Origin: Crossaster papposus
Lineage: Eukaryota; Echinodermata; Asteroidea; Velatida; Solasteridae
DNA length: 64,000 bases
Assembly: GCA_037893245.1 (NCBI GenBank)
Contig: JBAIAA010000074.1
Span: 1,178,001-1,242,000 of the forward strand
Direction: 5' to 3'
Part shown: piece after piece, positions 54,657 through 64,000 of the stretch
Position numbering within the stretch: the stretch's first letter is position 1
Layout of the letters: every line of letters starts with the position of its first letter
Made by a program: the position numbers and the translations under genes
Notes under the pieces: generated by a model
What the model was told of the DNA's origin: nothing
Database searches by the model: none
The model's input: only the letters and a program-made list of their open reading frames with translations

Positions 54657-55558
54657 TGTCTCTTCGCCTCATTGTCGTGGTAACCTCCTTCTTCTGAAGA
54701 GCCCCAGTTCTGTAGCTCTGAAAACTCGCTAGCACATCTGAAATTTGGGAGTGAAAAAAACCCAGAAAATTTAAATATATTTATGTAACTGTACACATGA
54801 AACATGTACAAGTACATGTACATCGATTGGCATTATTTTTTTTACCGTAACACTAATGTTGTGCAAAACAGACCCGAAACCGAATTCGGGTCTGGTCGGT
54901 TTTTCCATCATTTTAGTCGGGTCGGTTTCGCGTTTGTGATTATCAGATTACAGCCAAATTTACGGTACATCAAAATATTAAAAAAGACCGGAAAAGATAC
55001 ACTAATTATTTTACACCACGAGATGGTACATGTACCCCGGTACATGTAAGTTAAACGAGGGACATTGCTTGATCGATCAGTATCCATGCGATACTGGTAT
55101 AACAAACACAATTTAGGAACAAAACATTTGTGGGTTTTTTTTTTTTTAAGTTGACTTCTGTTTTTGTCGGTTCAGGTCAGGTTTTTCCTTAATCTTTGGT
55201 CGGGTAACACATAAACACATACATCTTTATATGTTATCCCTGTAGAAAAATAGCATTTTTCTTCCTTTTGTTTCTGTACGTAAGCATTCCTCTGTAGACT
55301 TTGTGAACAAATTCCTTGTGAAAACATCCTTAACCCATAGAATTTTCCTTATTTGTCCTCTATTGTTTGTTGTAATCCACAAGGTACCAAATTTACAAAC
55401 AAACAAACACATTGCTGTCAGACATCCGGGAACTTTGTTCATCTTCCTCGTTATTTATGCGCTTTAGTGGGAAGGGGAACATTTTTTATTTAATGCATGG
55501 TGCTATCAACAGCTTGCCCCTTTGTGACGTCATGCTGACCTCGAGAATTTGTTTGGTC
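54657..55558. other. Vasorin-like 5' flank and a repeat with CCGAAACCGA / TCGGGTCGG words
   Basis: 54657-54740 (minus) is GC-balanced and may be 5' UTR. 54855-55206 carries ACCCGAAACCGAATTCGGGT, GTCGGGTCGGTTTCG and TTGGTCGGGT, looking like a decayed inverted element. No other gene is seen. Confidence 0.4.
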
Positions 55559-55924
55559 TTAAAGGTAGGATATACCATTGGTAAATGCTTGAATATCATG
55601 ACTGAGTAGATTTAGGGGGTTGTATTTTATAGTATTTTATAAGTTTTACAATCATGGATGCCGAGAAAAGCACGAAAAACAGCGGTTTTTTTCAACCGGC
55701 GTCGAGCAGTTATTCTTATGTTATCTTTGTTTTTTCGCGATCGCCGTCCGGCGATCACGAATATTTCATTATAAAATTCCCTTTTTCGGAATAATTACAG
55801 GATATTTAGAGCAATAATTTTGCTGGATGCCTAGAATCAACATTTACTTTAAAATGAGTAAGATATTTCTTAATAATTCGGTAGTAAATATTTTTGATAT
55901 ATAAATGGTGTATCCTACCTTTAA
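55559..55924. mobile_element. TTAA-flanked AAAGGTAGGATACACC MITE
   Basis: TTAA edges; ends AAAGGTAGGATATACCATTG and AATGGTGTATCCTACCTTT. It contains TCGCGATCGCCGTCCGGCGA near the middle, an extra palindrome. Full length, 366 bp. Confidence 0.9.
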
Positions 55925-56117
55925 ACAGTTAACTGCACACATTTTATCACAACATACTGCAAGCGGTTATGATCCAGGCATAATATTGTTTCATCATCAT
56001 AATCGTACCATAAAAATTCCCTCACGTCATCACAAAGTGGTTACTGTACAAAAGCACATTAAGATTAAAGCAGGCAGACGGGGGACCAGTTGCTGTACTT
56101 ATTTGCGTGAAATAATA

Positions 56118-56396
56118 GCAATTGTTCTTATATAGCCCTTTCCATCGTATTAACGATCTAAAAGCGCTTTACAATTATTACCCCGTTCATCAGGCCCTGG
56201 ACCACACGGCAGCCATTTATAGGCGCTCAATCGGCCTCACAGGTACTCATTTATACTTCTGGGTGGAGAGAGACAATTGTAGAACTTTACGTGTCTTGCC
56301 TAATGCCACAAACGCCATGTTCCTGGCAGGGTTCGAACCCATGCACCATAGCACATAAGTCGAACCCTGTAACCACTGGGCCATGGCACAAACACA
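56118..56396 (-). repeat. tRNA-derived SINE-like element
   Basis: On the minus strand, A-box TGGCCCAGTGGTTA and B-box GGGTTCGAACCCTGCC lie about 50 bases apart near 56393-56326. A body follows with CCATTTATAGGCGCTCAATC (plus-strand reading) and AAAGCGCTTTACAAT near 56161. The tRNA-like head could not be folded convincingly as a functional tRNA. A CA microsatellite is at 56389-56405. Confidence 0.6.
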
Positions 56397-56439
56397 CACA
56401 CACACGTATAGTTGTGAACCACATAACGACCGAGGATCC

Positions 56440-56640
56440 CCTTCTGTGTTTTCCTTTATTCCTGTACTATAACCAAACCCCATTACCTAGCGCTTACCTG
56501 CACGATCGAGGACTGAATTCGGACAAGGAAACCGTCCTTCGAGGATTCTTTGTTCCCTTTGTTCTCTTTTGTGTTTCGATCCTCGATCGTAATACGATAC
56601 AAGAGCACATGTACCACACAATTTAAAGCGTACAAGTATA
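56440..56640 (+). repeat. Interspersed repeat, inverted copy of 34683-34870
   Basis: GGAAACCGTCCTTCGAGGAT, GTTCCCTTTGTTCTCTTTTG and TGTTTCGATCCTCGATCG match the other copy in reverse complement. Confidence 0.75.
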
Positions 56641-57359
56641 TGTTAATATGTTTTCGGCGCCTTTGAATGGCTGTTATTGTCAGATACTGCGCGCCTTACA
56701 AATGCTTTGTAATGTTATGATATGACTACATATATGAATGCACTTTAGCCTTTTCTTGATAAACTAATTGTCATCTCTTTAATCAGTGACTCACAAATTA
56801 TTTTTTAATTTGTGTACTGAATGGTGCAAACAAATAACAGTGAAGGTATGGGCTGCACAGCACGTCTCAACAAATGCAGTGCCATCACCAAACTTGGTCT
56901 ATGCCTAAAGTGCATTAACGGTTGCCTAGCACGAGATCTTTCTGAGCTGAATTATTTGCTAACTTGAGTAACTTAATTTGAGGGAACCAGTTACAACCTG
57001 TATCTATCATGTGGTTTTGCCTGGTGACCAATTCAGTCTTAGCGAGGTAGGCCGTGTTTGAAATAGGCTTCTAGAGCTACGGCTACCGGTATGTCTATTG
57101 TCAGCCTGCTCACGTGTAATTGTAATGGGCGAACACCTAGCCGATTAGCCATAGACAAGAGATTTGGACGCGGCCATGTTTTGGTTTTTAGATTTCACTT
57201 TCAGATTCTAAATAATTTTTTGTCCATTCTTCTTATGCGCTGTAAACATGAAATGAAATTAAACAATTTTGTGTGTGCTCAATTACAATTTTTTTAAATA
57301 TAGTACAATCAAGTTTGAGCTTTTACATGCAGTGTTAAATATCCTGACACAGAATTATT
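56641..57359. other. No gene recognised
   Basis: AT-rich sequence with no exon-like segment. Confidence 0.4.
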
Positions 57360-57850
57360 TTTGTTTTTGTTTTTGTTTGTTCCCAATCCTGATTTCTCCT
57401 GTCCATTTTCCTTTTACAACTCTTTTTTGTAATACTGTTGCCCGCTCCTTTTTCTTCGCAACTCCCCCCCCCCCCCCCCCCCTAATACCCCCAGTCACAT
57501 TTCTTTGTTAGTTCTTTAAAAAAATATTTACCCTGGTTCCTTTCTTTGTGGTTTCACCCCTACCTTGTATGTTCCCCACCCAGGTTTTCACCCCTTTCCC
57601 CCCTTGGTCTGTCTTTGATCCCACCCACTTTGACCTCTTTTATTCCTTGGCCTAATCCTTCTTTTGTTGGTTCTTCCATCCCACTTCTGGTATTCCTTGT
57701 TTGTGTTTCTTCTCCCTACCTAGTTAGGCATCGTGTTTGTATGTCCTCCTTTATATGTTTTGTTTTATGTACACAGCCATTTTGTCTCTTAGGAGAAGAT
57801 CTTGTTAAGATCGAAATATTAGGCCCACTTACATTGTAACTTATTTGATT
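57360..57850 (+). mobile_element. Penelope-like element 3' UTR and terminus
   Basis: A pyrimidine-rich stretch, including a run of about 18 C at 57465, is followed by GTCTCTTAGGAGAAGATCTT..GTTAAGATCGAAATATTAGG, matching 20155-20555. The protein end seen at 20025 is absent here. Confidence 0.65.
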
Positions 57851-57935
57851 TGTGTATTTTTTTTAAAGTCACAAATCATAGTTTCGCTCATATTTTATAT
57901 TGTTCTTGTATGGATAAATATAACATAAACCACTT

Positions 57936-58313
57936 GGGTATGATACACCATTTTCAGATTTCAAAAATATTTACTACCGAATTATTAAGAAATATTTTAA
58001 TTGAAAGTAAATAATGATTGTAGGCATCCAGCAAAATGATTGTGCTAAATATCCTATGATTGTTCAAAAAAAATTGATAAAAAAACAAAAATTCACGATC
58101 GCTGGACGGCGATCGCAAAAAAACAGAACAACATAAGAACCACTGCCCGTCGGCAGTTGAAAACGAACGCCATTTTTCTCGACATCCATGTTTGTAAAAC
58201 TTCGGACAGGTCAGTTAAACGATATTTATTATAAAATACAACTCTCCAAAACCACCCATTCATGATAATTCAAGCAATTACCAATGGTGTATTACTTGTA
58301 TCCTACCTTTAAA
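57936..58313. mobile_element. AAAGGTAGGATACACC-family MITE
   Basis: Left end eroded (GGGTATGATACACCATTTTC). The right end ACCAATGGTGTATTACTTGT..ATCCTACCTTTAA has a small insertion. Interior landmarks GGCATCCAGCAAAATGATTG and CGATCGCTGGACGGCGATCG are present. Confidence 0.85.
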
Positions 58314-59004
58314 AAACTGTAACTTTGCTTTGTGCAGCAAATCTTTATCTTCATGCCCTTTGTCGATGTGGTGTGGTTTGCAGGAAACCTCCACTATAAT
58401 TAATTTTCAGTGACTCGGTAAACTGAAATTCACAAATCATTCAGCCCGTAATCCAAATGCCGAGACAGAAACGACATTAATAACACGACATTAATATTAA
58501 AGGGGTAATACATGTACCTTTTGCAGCTATCCGTAAATTAACTAAACAAATTACACGTACTGTTGAACAGCTTACTTGTTGTAAATATATTAATGATTCT
58601 AAACTCCCTGTGAAATTATTTCGTCTGGCGTGCTATCATCTTGAAGAAAATAACAAAAGAATGCCATTTTTGAATGTGCGTCTCGGAAATACATGTACGT
58701 CTCGGAAATACATGTACATTGTAGCGCTACCATTAGTCTGTATAGTGCGTGACATGCGAGTTGCTGCAATCCGCTGGCTGAGAACGCGCCCATAACGCAG
58801 ATTGTGGTCGCAATTCAAATTGTGACTCCGCAAATTTTGAATTGAAATCAAACTCTTAGAATTTTGTTTTCTTGGAATTTGCAGCATTCACAGAGCTAAA
58901 AACATTATCAGGTTGTTTGTCAAGCATCTTTTTTTATATTTTGAGCACTTTTGCTGCTTCAAACAATAACAATTCACAAATGACAAAAATACACAAACAA
59001 CAAA
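58314..59004. other. No gene recognised
   Basis: A 19-bp direct repeat, CGTCTCGGAAATACATGTA, is at 58679-58716. No exon is seen. Confidence 0.4.
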
Positions 59005-59382
59005 TGTGACCTGCTCCTACGAAACCTGACATAAGTCGCACAGTCTATTTCGAGATACAGCTCGTCAAAGTTGAAATGGGTGAAAAATCTGGCGGACATC
59101 TATTTTAGTTTTTCATTATTTTTTGATTCTTTACTTTAAACAAAATCAACTTTATTGATCAAATCATGCATTTATTGAGGCAAACTGTGTCCTAAAAGTG
59201 GTAATTTATCTCTCAAATACATCAAATCTTCCATAGATTTCCGCTACTCTCTTTGACACTACACACTAACCTACCTATATAAAATGAAATGAAGGCTGCA
59301 GGTTTGTACTATTGGAAATAACAATATCTCACTTGAAACAAATAAACAACACTTATGTCTGGTTTTGTGGGAGCAGGTCACA
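59005..59382. mobile_element. MITE, TGTGACC-end group (GCTCCTACGAAACC type)
   Basis: TGTGACCTGCTCCTACGAAA..CATAAGTCGCACAG at the left is inverted with ACTTATGTCTGG..TTTTGTGGGAGCAGGTCACA at the right. Closest relative: 62968-63294. Confidence 0.88.
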
Positions 59383-59399
59383 AATTGTCTGTTGTCACT

Positions 59400-59786
59400 T
59401 TAAAGGTAGGATACACTATTGGTCATTGCTTGAATTATCATGAATGGGTAGATTTGGGGGGTTGTATTTCATAGTAAATATCGTTTAACTGACTTTTCCG
59501 AAGTTTTACAATCATGGATGCCGAGAAAAGCACGAAAAACAGCGTTTGTTTTCAACCAGGGTCGAGCAGTTATTCTTATGTTATCTTTGTTTTTTCGCTC
59601 TCGCCGTCCGGCGAGAGCGAATTTTTCTTTATAAAATTCATTTTTTTGGAATAATTACAGGATATCTAGCGCAATCCTTTTGCTGAATGCCTATAATCAT
59701 TATTTACTTTCAATTGAGTAAGGTATTTCTTAATAATTCAGTAGTAAATATTTTCGATATCTGCAAATGGTGTATACTACCTTTAA
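59400..59786. mobile_element. TTAA-flanked AAAGGTAGGATACACC MITE
   Basis: TTAA edges; ends AAAGGTAGGATACACTATTG and CAAATGGTGTATACTACCTTT. Central palindrome CTCGCCGTCCGGCGAG. Full length, 387 bp. Confidence 0.9.
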
Positions 59787-60237
59787 ACCTGGTACATATT
59801 GTTTGTTTCTCCGCTTTCGATACACGGTCCTGGTTTTGTAACATTGTGTAATTATTGATCTTTGTCAATGGACTACAATAATGTTGCTTTTGGTTTTCAT
59901 GCATGTAATACAGTATACATTTGTGTCGGCGATAAATAAATTTGCTTTTTTTCTTTCGTTTTCGAAAAAGTAATGGTGTTACAGCAAAAAATCGACAGCG
60001 TAGGAAATTAGGAAATTTATTTTGAAATATAAAAATAAAGACTGTTTTAAAGTAGTTTTCTTTTTATTAAACTATTTTACTTGTGTTCCCGTGATCTTAA
60101 AAAATGTTTGTTTCTCTTGTAAATGTTCATCTATTTGTTCATCTATTTTTTAGTTATTCATATTTTTCCTGTTTCATCTGATATCAACTGGTTACTTAAT
60201 CACTTCAATGAAAGAAATGTTCGCTCGCACAAGCACA

Positions 60238-60878
60238 TGTGACCTGTCACCACAATATGAGAGTTAAGTCGCACAATATGAGAGTTAAGTCGCACAATAT
60301 GAGAGTTAAGTCGCACAATATGATTCAGAGATTATGGCCGTCCATAGTCAAAACATGAAGGAGTGGTCAATTTTAAAATTTTGCGTAATTTGTAAAGCCT
60401 AAGTCCTCCTCTACATATTCCCATTTTCAGATGATCAAAAACCTCTTAAATTACGCGATTTTGTGTAGTGTTTGCGTAATTAGTGTTTGGATTAAAGTCC
60501 ATTAGTGGTCTAATTAACACGGTAATTAAATATGCAAATTAGGTCCTCGTAACTATCTCACGTTTTTAAAATTTTGATATTTTGTTGTTTAGTGTGGAAA
60601 GTTTTAAGAAGAAATAATGATTAGAACATAGCCGTTGCTATACTTGTCCTGTTTTGCGAACTTTTGCGTGTTTTGTTAATACGTTTATTAGGTAAGTTTT
60701 CTTTACAAACACGTTTTGTGAAACCCATGACTTTCTGGAGCGCTGTAAAATAAATTTATCGCAAAACTCCCAGGTGTTATGTACCATTAGAAAGCTTTTT
60801 CTCCAAAATTTTAAAAATACTAAAATCTCCATTTTCAATTTTCCCAACTTTACTCTCATATTGTGGTGACAGGTCATA
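60238..60878. mobile_element. MITE, TGTGACC-end group (TGTCACCACAATATGAG type)
   Basis: TGTGACCTGTCACCACAATA..TGAGAGTTAAGTCGCAC at the left is inverted with ACTCTCATATTGTGGTGACA..GGTCA at the right. The block CACAATATGAGAGTTAAGTCG is tandemly repeated about 3-4 times at the left end (60252-60320). Confidence 0.85.
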
Positions 60879-61074
60879 TATATGCCTTGTTTGTATGCGC
60901 GTTTTGCCTCCATTTTTGGCCCCCTCCCCCGCTCCCCACAAATGCTGTATCGCCACTGTAAAGTGAACGTACACTTTTTTTTAACATAAACAAGAATAAT
61001 TGCAGTACAACTGTAACATTAAGTTCTTACCTCGCTATTCGCCGGTGCAGAAAAAGAAACGGCAATAAGCTATA

Positions 61075-61506
61075 TGTGACCTGTTCCAACGAAACACGGA
61101 CAAAGTCGCACAATGTGTTTTGTCACAATGTACCGGTACTACTCCTGAAGTCATTTCTGGATGGATTTTACCATTTTGAGGTTTTAGGTTTTCCTAAGTC
61201 ACTCACTATTAATCTACAATCTCCTAAAATTTGAACAAAATCCGTCTACCAGAAGTGTGTTTTTTGTCAATTTTGTGAAACATTTGTGTATAGAAATAAT
61301 ACGCTTTTCTGAACTTCAAAGCTGTTTATCTCATAATTAGGTTGTCAGGGTTTTATCACTAAATCCAGACCCCAGGGAAGATAGGGTGGGGGTACATATG
61401 TAAATGATACATCATTTTAAAGCTGAGAACCTAGAGAATTTGAAAAAAGCAAAATCTGAAAAACTAAAAAGTCGACTTTGTACGGGTTTCGTTGGAACAG
61501 GTCACA
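61075..61506. mobile_element. MITE, TGTGACC-end group (TGTTCCAACGAAAC type)
   Basis: TGTGACCTGTTCCAACGAAA..GACAAAGTCGCACA at the left is inverted with GTCGACTTTGTACGGG..TTTCGTTGGAACAGGTCACA at the right. Confidence 0.88.
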
Positions 61507-61790
61507 TATATTAGTCAGGGTTTCCCCACCCCCTTTGCTACATTTTTTACCCCAAGTGGCTTTGTGGCATTTACCAGCTGGTACAGAGTGATTGATTATT
61601 CACTGGCCTGGTAAGAGTTGACATCCAGGTTTATGTGAATATTGTACAATCCAGGAGCCTGTAAAATGAGAGTTGTATGGGCTAAATGAGACGGAACTGG
61701 GCAGAGGTTGAAATCAGGAGTATTGATGTTAAGAACGAGAATACAATTCTTACAATACTGTTTGTTGGGCTTCAATCGGACATTCTGTTA

Positions 61791-62183
61791 CAGTCAAACC
61801 TTGATATAGCGGCCATCGACGGTGCCGGTTTTCGTGGCCACTATACGCAAGTGGCCACTATAGCAAGACGTACACATGTACACACACCCATACATGTACA
61901 TGTATGAAGTCCAGGAACCAAACAACAGGGGAGATTTCAAAGTCAACAGAGGGCGCACTTCATTTCTGCGGCCGGAGTACACAGGTTTCACGGCAATGTA
62001 ATTGTACACATTTTATTTGCTGTGGGCTATTATGGGTTGGCCACTGGCCGCATTACGCAGTGGCCGCATTAGCAGAAATGGTTATGGTATGTTTATGCAA
62101 GAATCAAACTGGGACCAAGCAAGGGTGGCCAGTTAAGCCAGGTGGCCGCTGTATCAAGGTGGCCGCAATGGCAGGTTTGACTG
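61791..62183. mobile_element. pogo/Tigger-like MITE, CAGTCAAACC ends, TA target
   Basis: CAGTCAAACCTTGATATAGC..GGCC at the left and GGCCGCAATGGCAGGTTTGA..CTG at the right are inverted with TA at both edges, as in pogo-type Tc1/mariner elements. GTGGCCACTATA- and GTGGCCGCATTA-type words recur inside. Confidence 0.85.
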
Positions 62184-62312
62184 TAATACATTGTAAGTTA
62201 TGCCTGTTAAACAAATTGCATTCATTGACATGTTGCCAAAGTAAAATGCCTTTGAGTTTGTTCACATGTAATATTAAAGGAAAAATGGCACTTTCTACTA
62301 ATTCTTTACAAA

Positions 62313-62731
62313 TGTGACCTGGCATCACGAAATGGGTGGAAAGTCGCAAAATAACAAAATTGACATTATTACATTTCTAGAAAGAAGTCCTTAGCTTTTA
62401 AATGATGTATTGTGTGTTGTAGCTTATTCCTAGCCGCCGCTATACTCTTTTGAAATAGCTAAAGTCATGTTCCCTTGTTTTAAGTAAACGGAGTTCAAAG
62501 TCTGTGAACCGTGCCAACTATACTATCACTCAATGCAATTCACCCACAAAAAAACACACTTTAGAGTTTTAATTGAGCTATAACATTTTGGGATATAATA
62601 GAGAAGATTTTTGTGTATGTAAAAACGTTAACAACTCAAATTCGACCTTCAACTTGAAAAATTGATGTTTCGGCCAATAACTTGTTTTGGCCATGTGCGA
62701 CTTTCCTCTCATTTCGTGGTGCCAGGTCACA
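62313..62731. mobile_element. MITE, TGTGACC-end group (GGCATCACGAAATGG type)
   Basis: TGTGACCTGGCATCACGAAA..TGGAAAGTCGCA at the left is inverted with TGCGACTTTCCTCTC..TTTCGTGGTGCCAGGTCACA at the right. Internal sequence matches that of 26354-26754 (for example GAAAGAAGTCC, GTATTGTGTGTTGTAGCTTA), in the opposite orientation. Confidence 0.88.
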
Positions 62732-62967
62732 AATATGGTTAGTAGACATAACCAATTTTATTACAAATAACAATAAATCAGAAAATTGAAGAAGAAAAAA
62801 ACGCATCCCATTCACTTTTTTGCATTTTTCTCCACTGTGGCCTGTGCCCAGTTTCATCTCATTTTGCCAGAACGCCTCACAAATGTGTGGGATGCTCAGT
62901 TTTGGCTTAACAGTTTTTGTAAGGTTTGAACTCTGCTTGTGGTGTACTTCTTTCTAGAAAATACACA

Positions 62968-63294
62968 TGTGACCCGCTCCTACGAAACCCGACATAAGTC
63001 ACACAGGCTATTTCGAGATACAGCTCGTATTTTTTTGCAGAAGATTAGCAGAAAAAAATCTAAATTTGATCTTACTGAGCGTAACCCAAGAAGTAAAATG
63101 TAGCGCAATTAGTTAACTATTCATAATTTGATGTGTGTAATGACCGCTGGTTTTGCTCAATATTTGATATATTTTTTATAATACCCTATAAACTATATAT
63201 CATTTTAAAGCTAAGAATTCAAGGAATCTGAAAATACCAATATCTCACAATATAAAAATGCCACTTTACTCTGATTTCGTGGGAGCAGGTCACA
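62968..63294. mobile_element. MITE, TGTGACC-end group (GCTCCTACGAAACC type)
   Basis: TGTGACCCGCTCCTACGAAA..CATAAGTCACACAG at the left is inverted with GATTTCGTGGGAGCAGGTCACA at the right. It shares TATTTCGAGATACAGCTCGT with the element at 59005. Confidence 0.88.
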
Positions 63295-64000
63295 TATGTA
63301 AACCTAACTGAACATCTCTCCTTACCATGTACAAGTTGATCACAGCATGCAGTACATACACATGTACTTAAACAGTCGGTTGTAGGCGAATGGAAAATCC
63401 CTTTTATTATATGTAACGGCCCCATTAACCCAGTAACCAGCATGTTTGATACATGCTGGTTGTACAGCGCATGTGTTCTACCCACATCAGTACAATTTCA
63501 CAAAGATCCGGACGACGTACAAGGCAAGCCACTTGCCACTCATTGTATTCTGCGAGACTCCAACACACCCAAACACATCACTTCATCCATCCATCCCTCC
63601 ATCTATTATTGAATAAAAAGCAGCAACTCAACTAGACTGCATCTCAACATCACAAGCATCTGATCCGGACCGGTTCATTGATAAAAACGAGGGGTGCTCC
63701 TGCCCCCCGGGCCATTCCATTTGTAGCCACAGAGGTTGGTTTTTCCCCTACCGCTGTTGTTTGCTCAGTTTCGGTGCAATGCTGTGCCAGGCGATTTGTG
63801 TGTTTCGAGAGCCTAACGCAAACAGCATAGAAGAAGAAAAAAAATTGTCAAAGTTCATTTTTGCAAATGCTTTTGTATTTATTTGCAGCTGCGCTAATCT
63901 AAGTAAAGTAAGATGAATTAGGTCATTGTAAAGGGGTAGTTTACTTTGCCCATGGAGGAATAAGAAGGACCCCTCTATGCTCTGCTGAATATTTTTACCT
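63295..64000. other. No gene recognised; CCATGGAGGAATAAGA fragment at 63952
   Basis: GCCCATGGAGGAATAAGAAG near the edge is the same short repeat as at 28911 and 34537. A GLYR1 continuation exon is not seen here. Confidence 0.4.

Noticed and set aside
56325-56395. Possible tRNA gene (A and B boxes on the minus strand)
   Set aside because: The acceptor and anticodon arms do not fold convincingly, and a SINE-like body follows.
61904-62317. 137-codon plus-strand frame
   Set aside because: It runs through the pogo-like MITE with its GTGGCC repeats; it has no domain.

Overview
The window looks like the genome of a marine invertebrate deuterostome, most likely an echinoderm. This is an inference from intron-rich genes with animal splice signals, AT-rich intergenic DNA, and a very dense load of short inverted-repeat transposons, Penelope-like and LINE debris and tRNA-derived repeats. 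I cannot name the species from sequence alone. There are no prokaryotic features and no CRISPR array.

Four host genes are well supported. (1) The last coding exon of a G3BP-type stress-granule RNA-binding protein lies at 13410-13856 (+), with a complete RRM and an RGG tail. (2) A complete three-exon gene for the V-ATPase 16-kDa proteolipid (subunit c, ATP6V0C) lies at 26103-28553 (-); its 155 residues carry the proton-binding Glu139. (3) The first eight coding exons of GLYR1/NPAC lie at 36203-51287 (+), encoding the PWWP domain, a basic AT-hook-like linker and the start of the beta-hydroxyacid dehydrogenase fold; the rest must lie to the right of the window. (4) A single-exon, vasorin-like membrane protein (LRR-EGF-FN3-TM) lies at 53100-54656 (-), apparently nested antisense in the next GLYR1 intron. 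The human homologues of 2, 3 and 4 all map to 16p13.3, so this may be old conserved linkage. A weaker candidate gene with a CCAAT/E-box/CRE promoter lies at about 17580-18650.

Most of the remainder is mobile DNA. 1-13 kb: a Harbinger-like element with its own ORF, a 1.25-kb near-palindrome, tRNA-derived repeats, an 830-bp duplication and an LTR fossil next to G3BP. 14-25 kb: MITEs, a Penelope-like 3' end, the weak candidate gene and homopolymeric C/G tracts. 26-29 kb: the V-ATPase gene with a foldback element in intron 1 and a MITE in intron 2. 29.8-34.5 kb: a 4.7-kb foldback element that contains a dead LINE, itself hit by two MITEs. 36-51 kb: GLYR1, with introns filled by at least ten MITE families, a 12-bp minisatellite and a Tc1-type remnant. 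55-64 kb: almost entirely MITEs.

Three MITE groups dominate: about 12 copies of a TTAA-flanked family with AAAGGTAGGATACACC ends, seven elements that share only a TGTGACC end, and four to five copies of a TTAA-flanked family with the end TTAACCAGTTCGCG.
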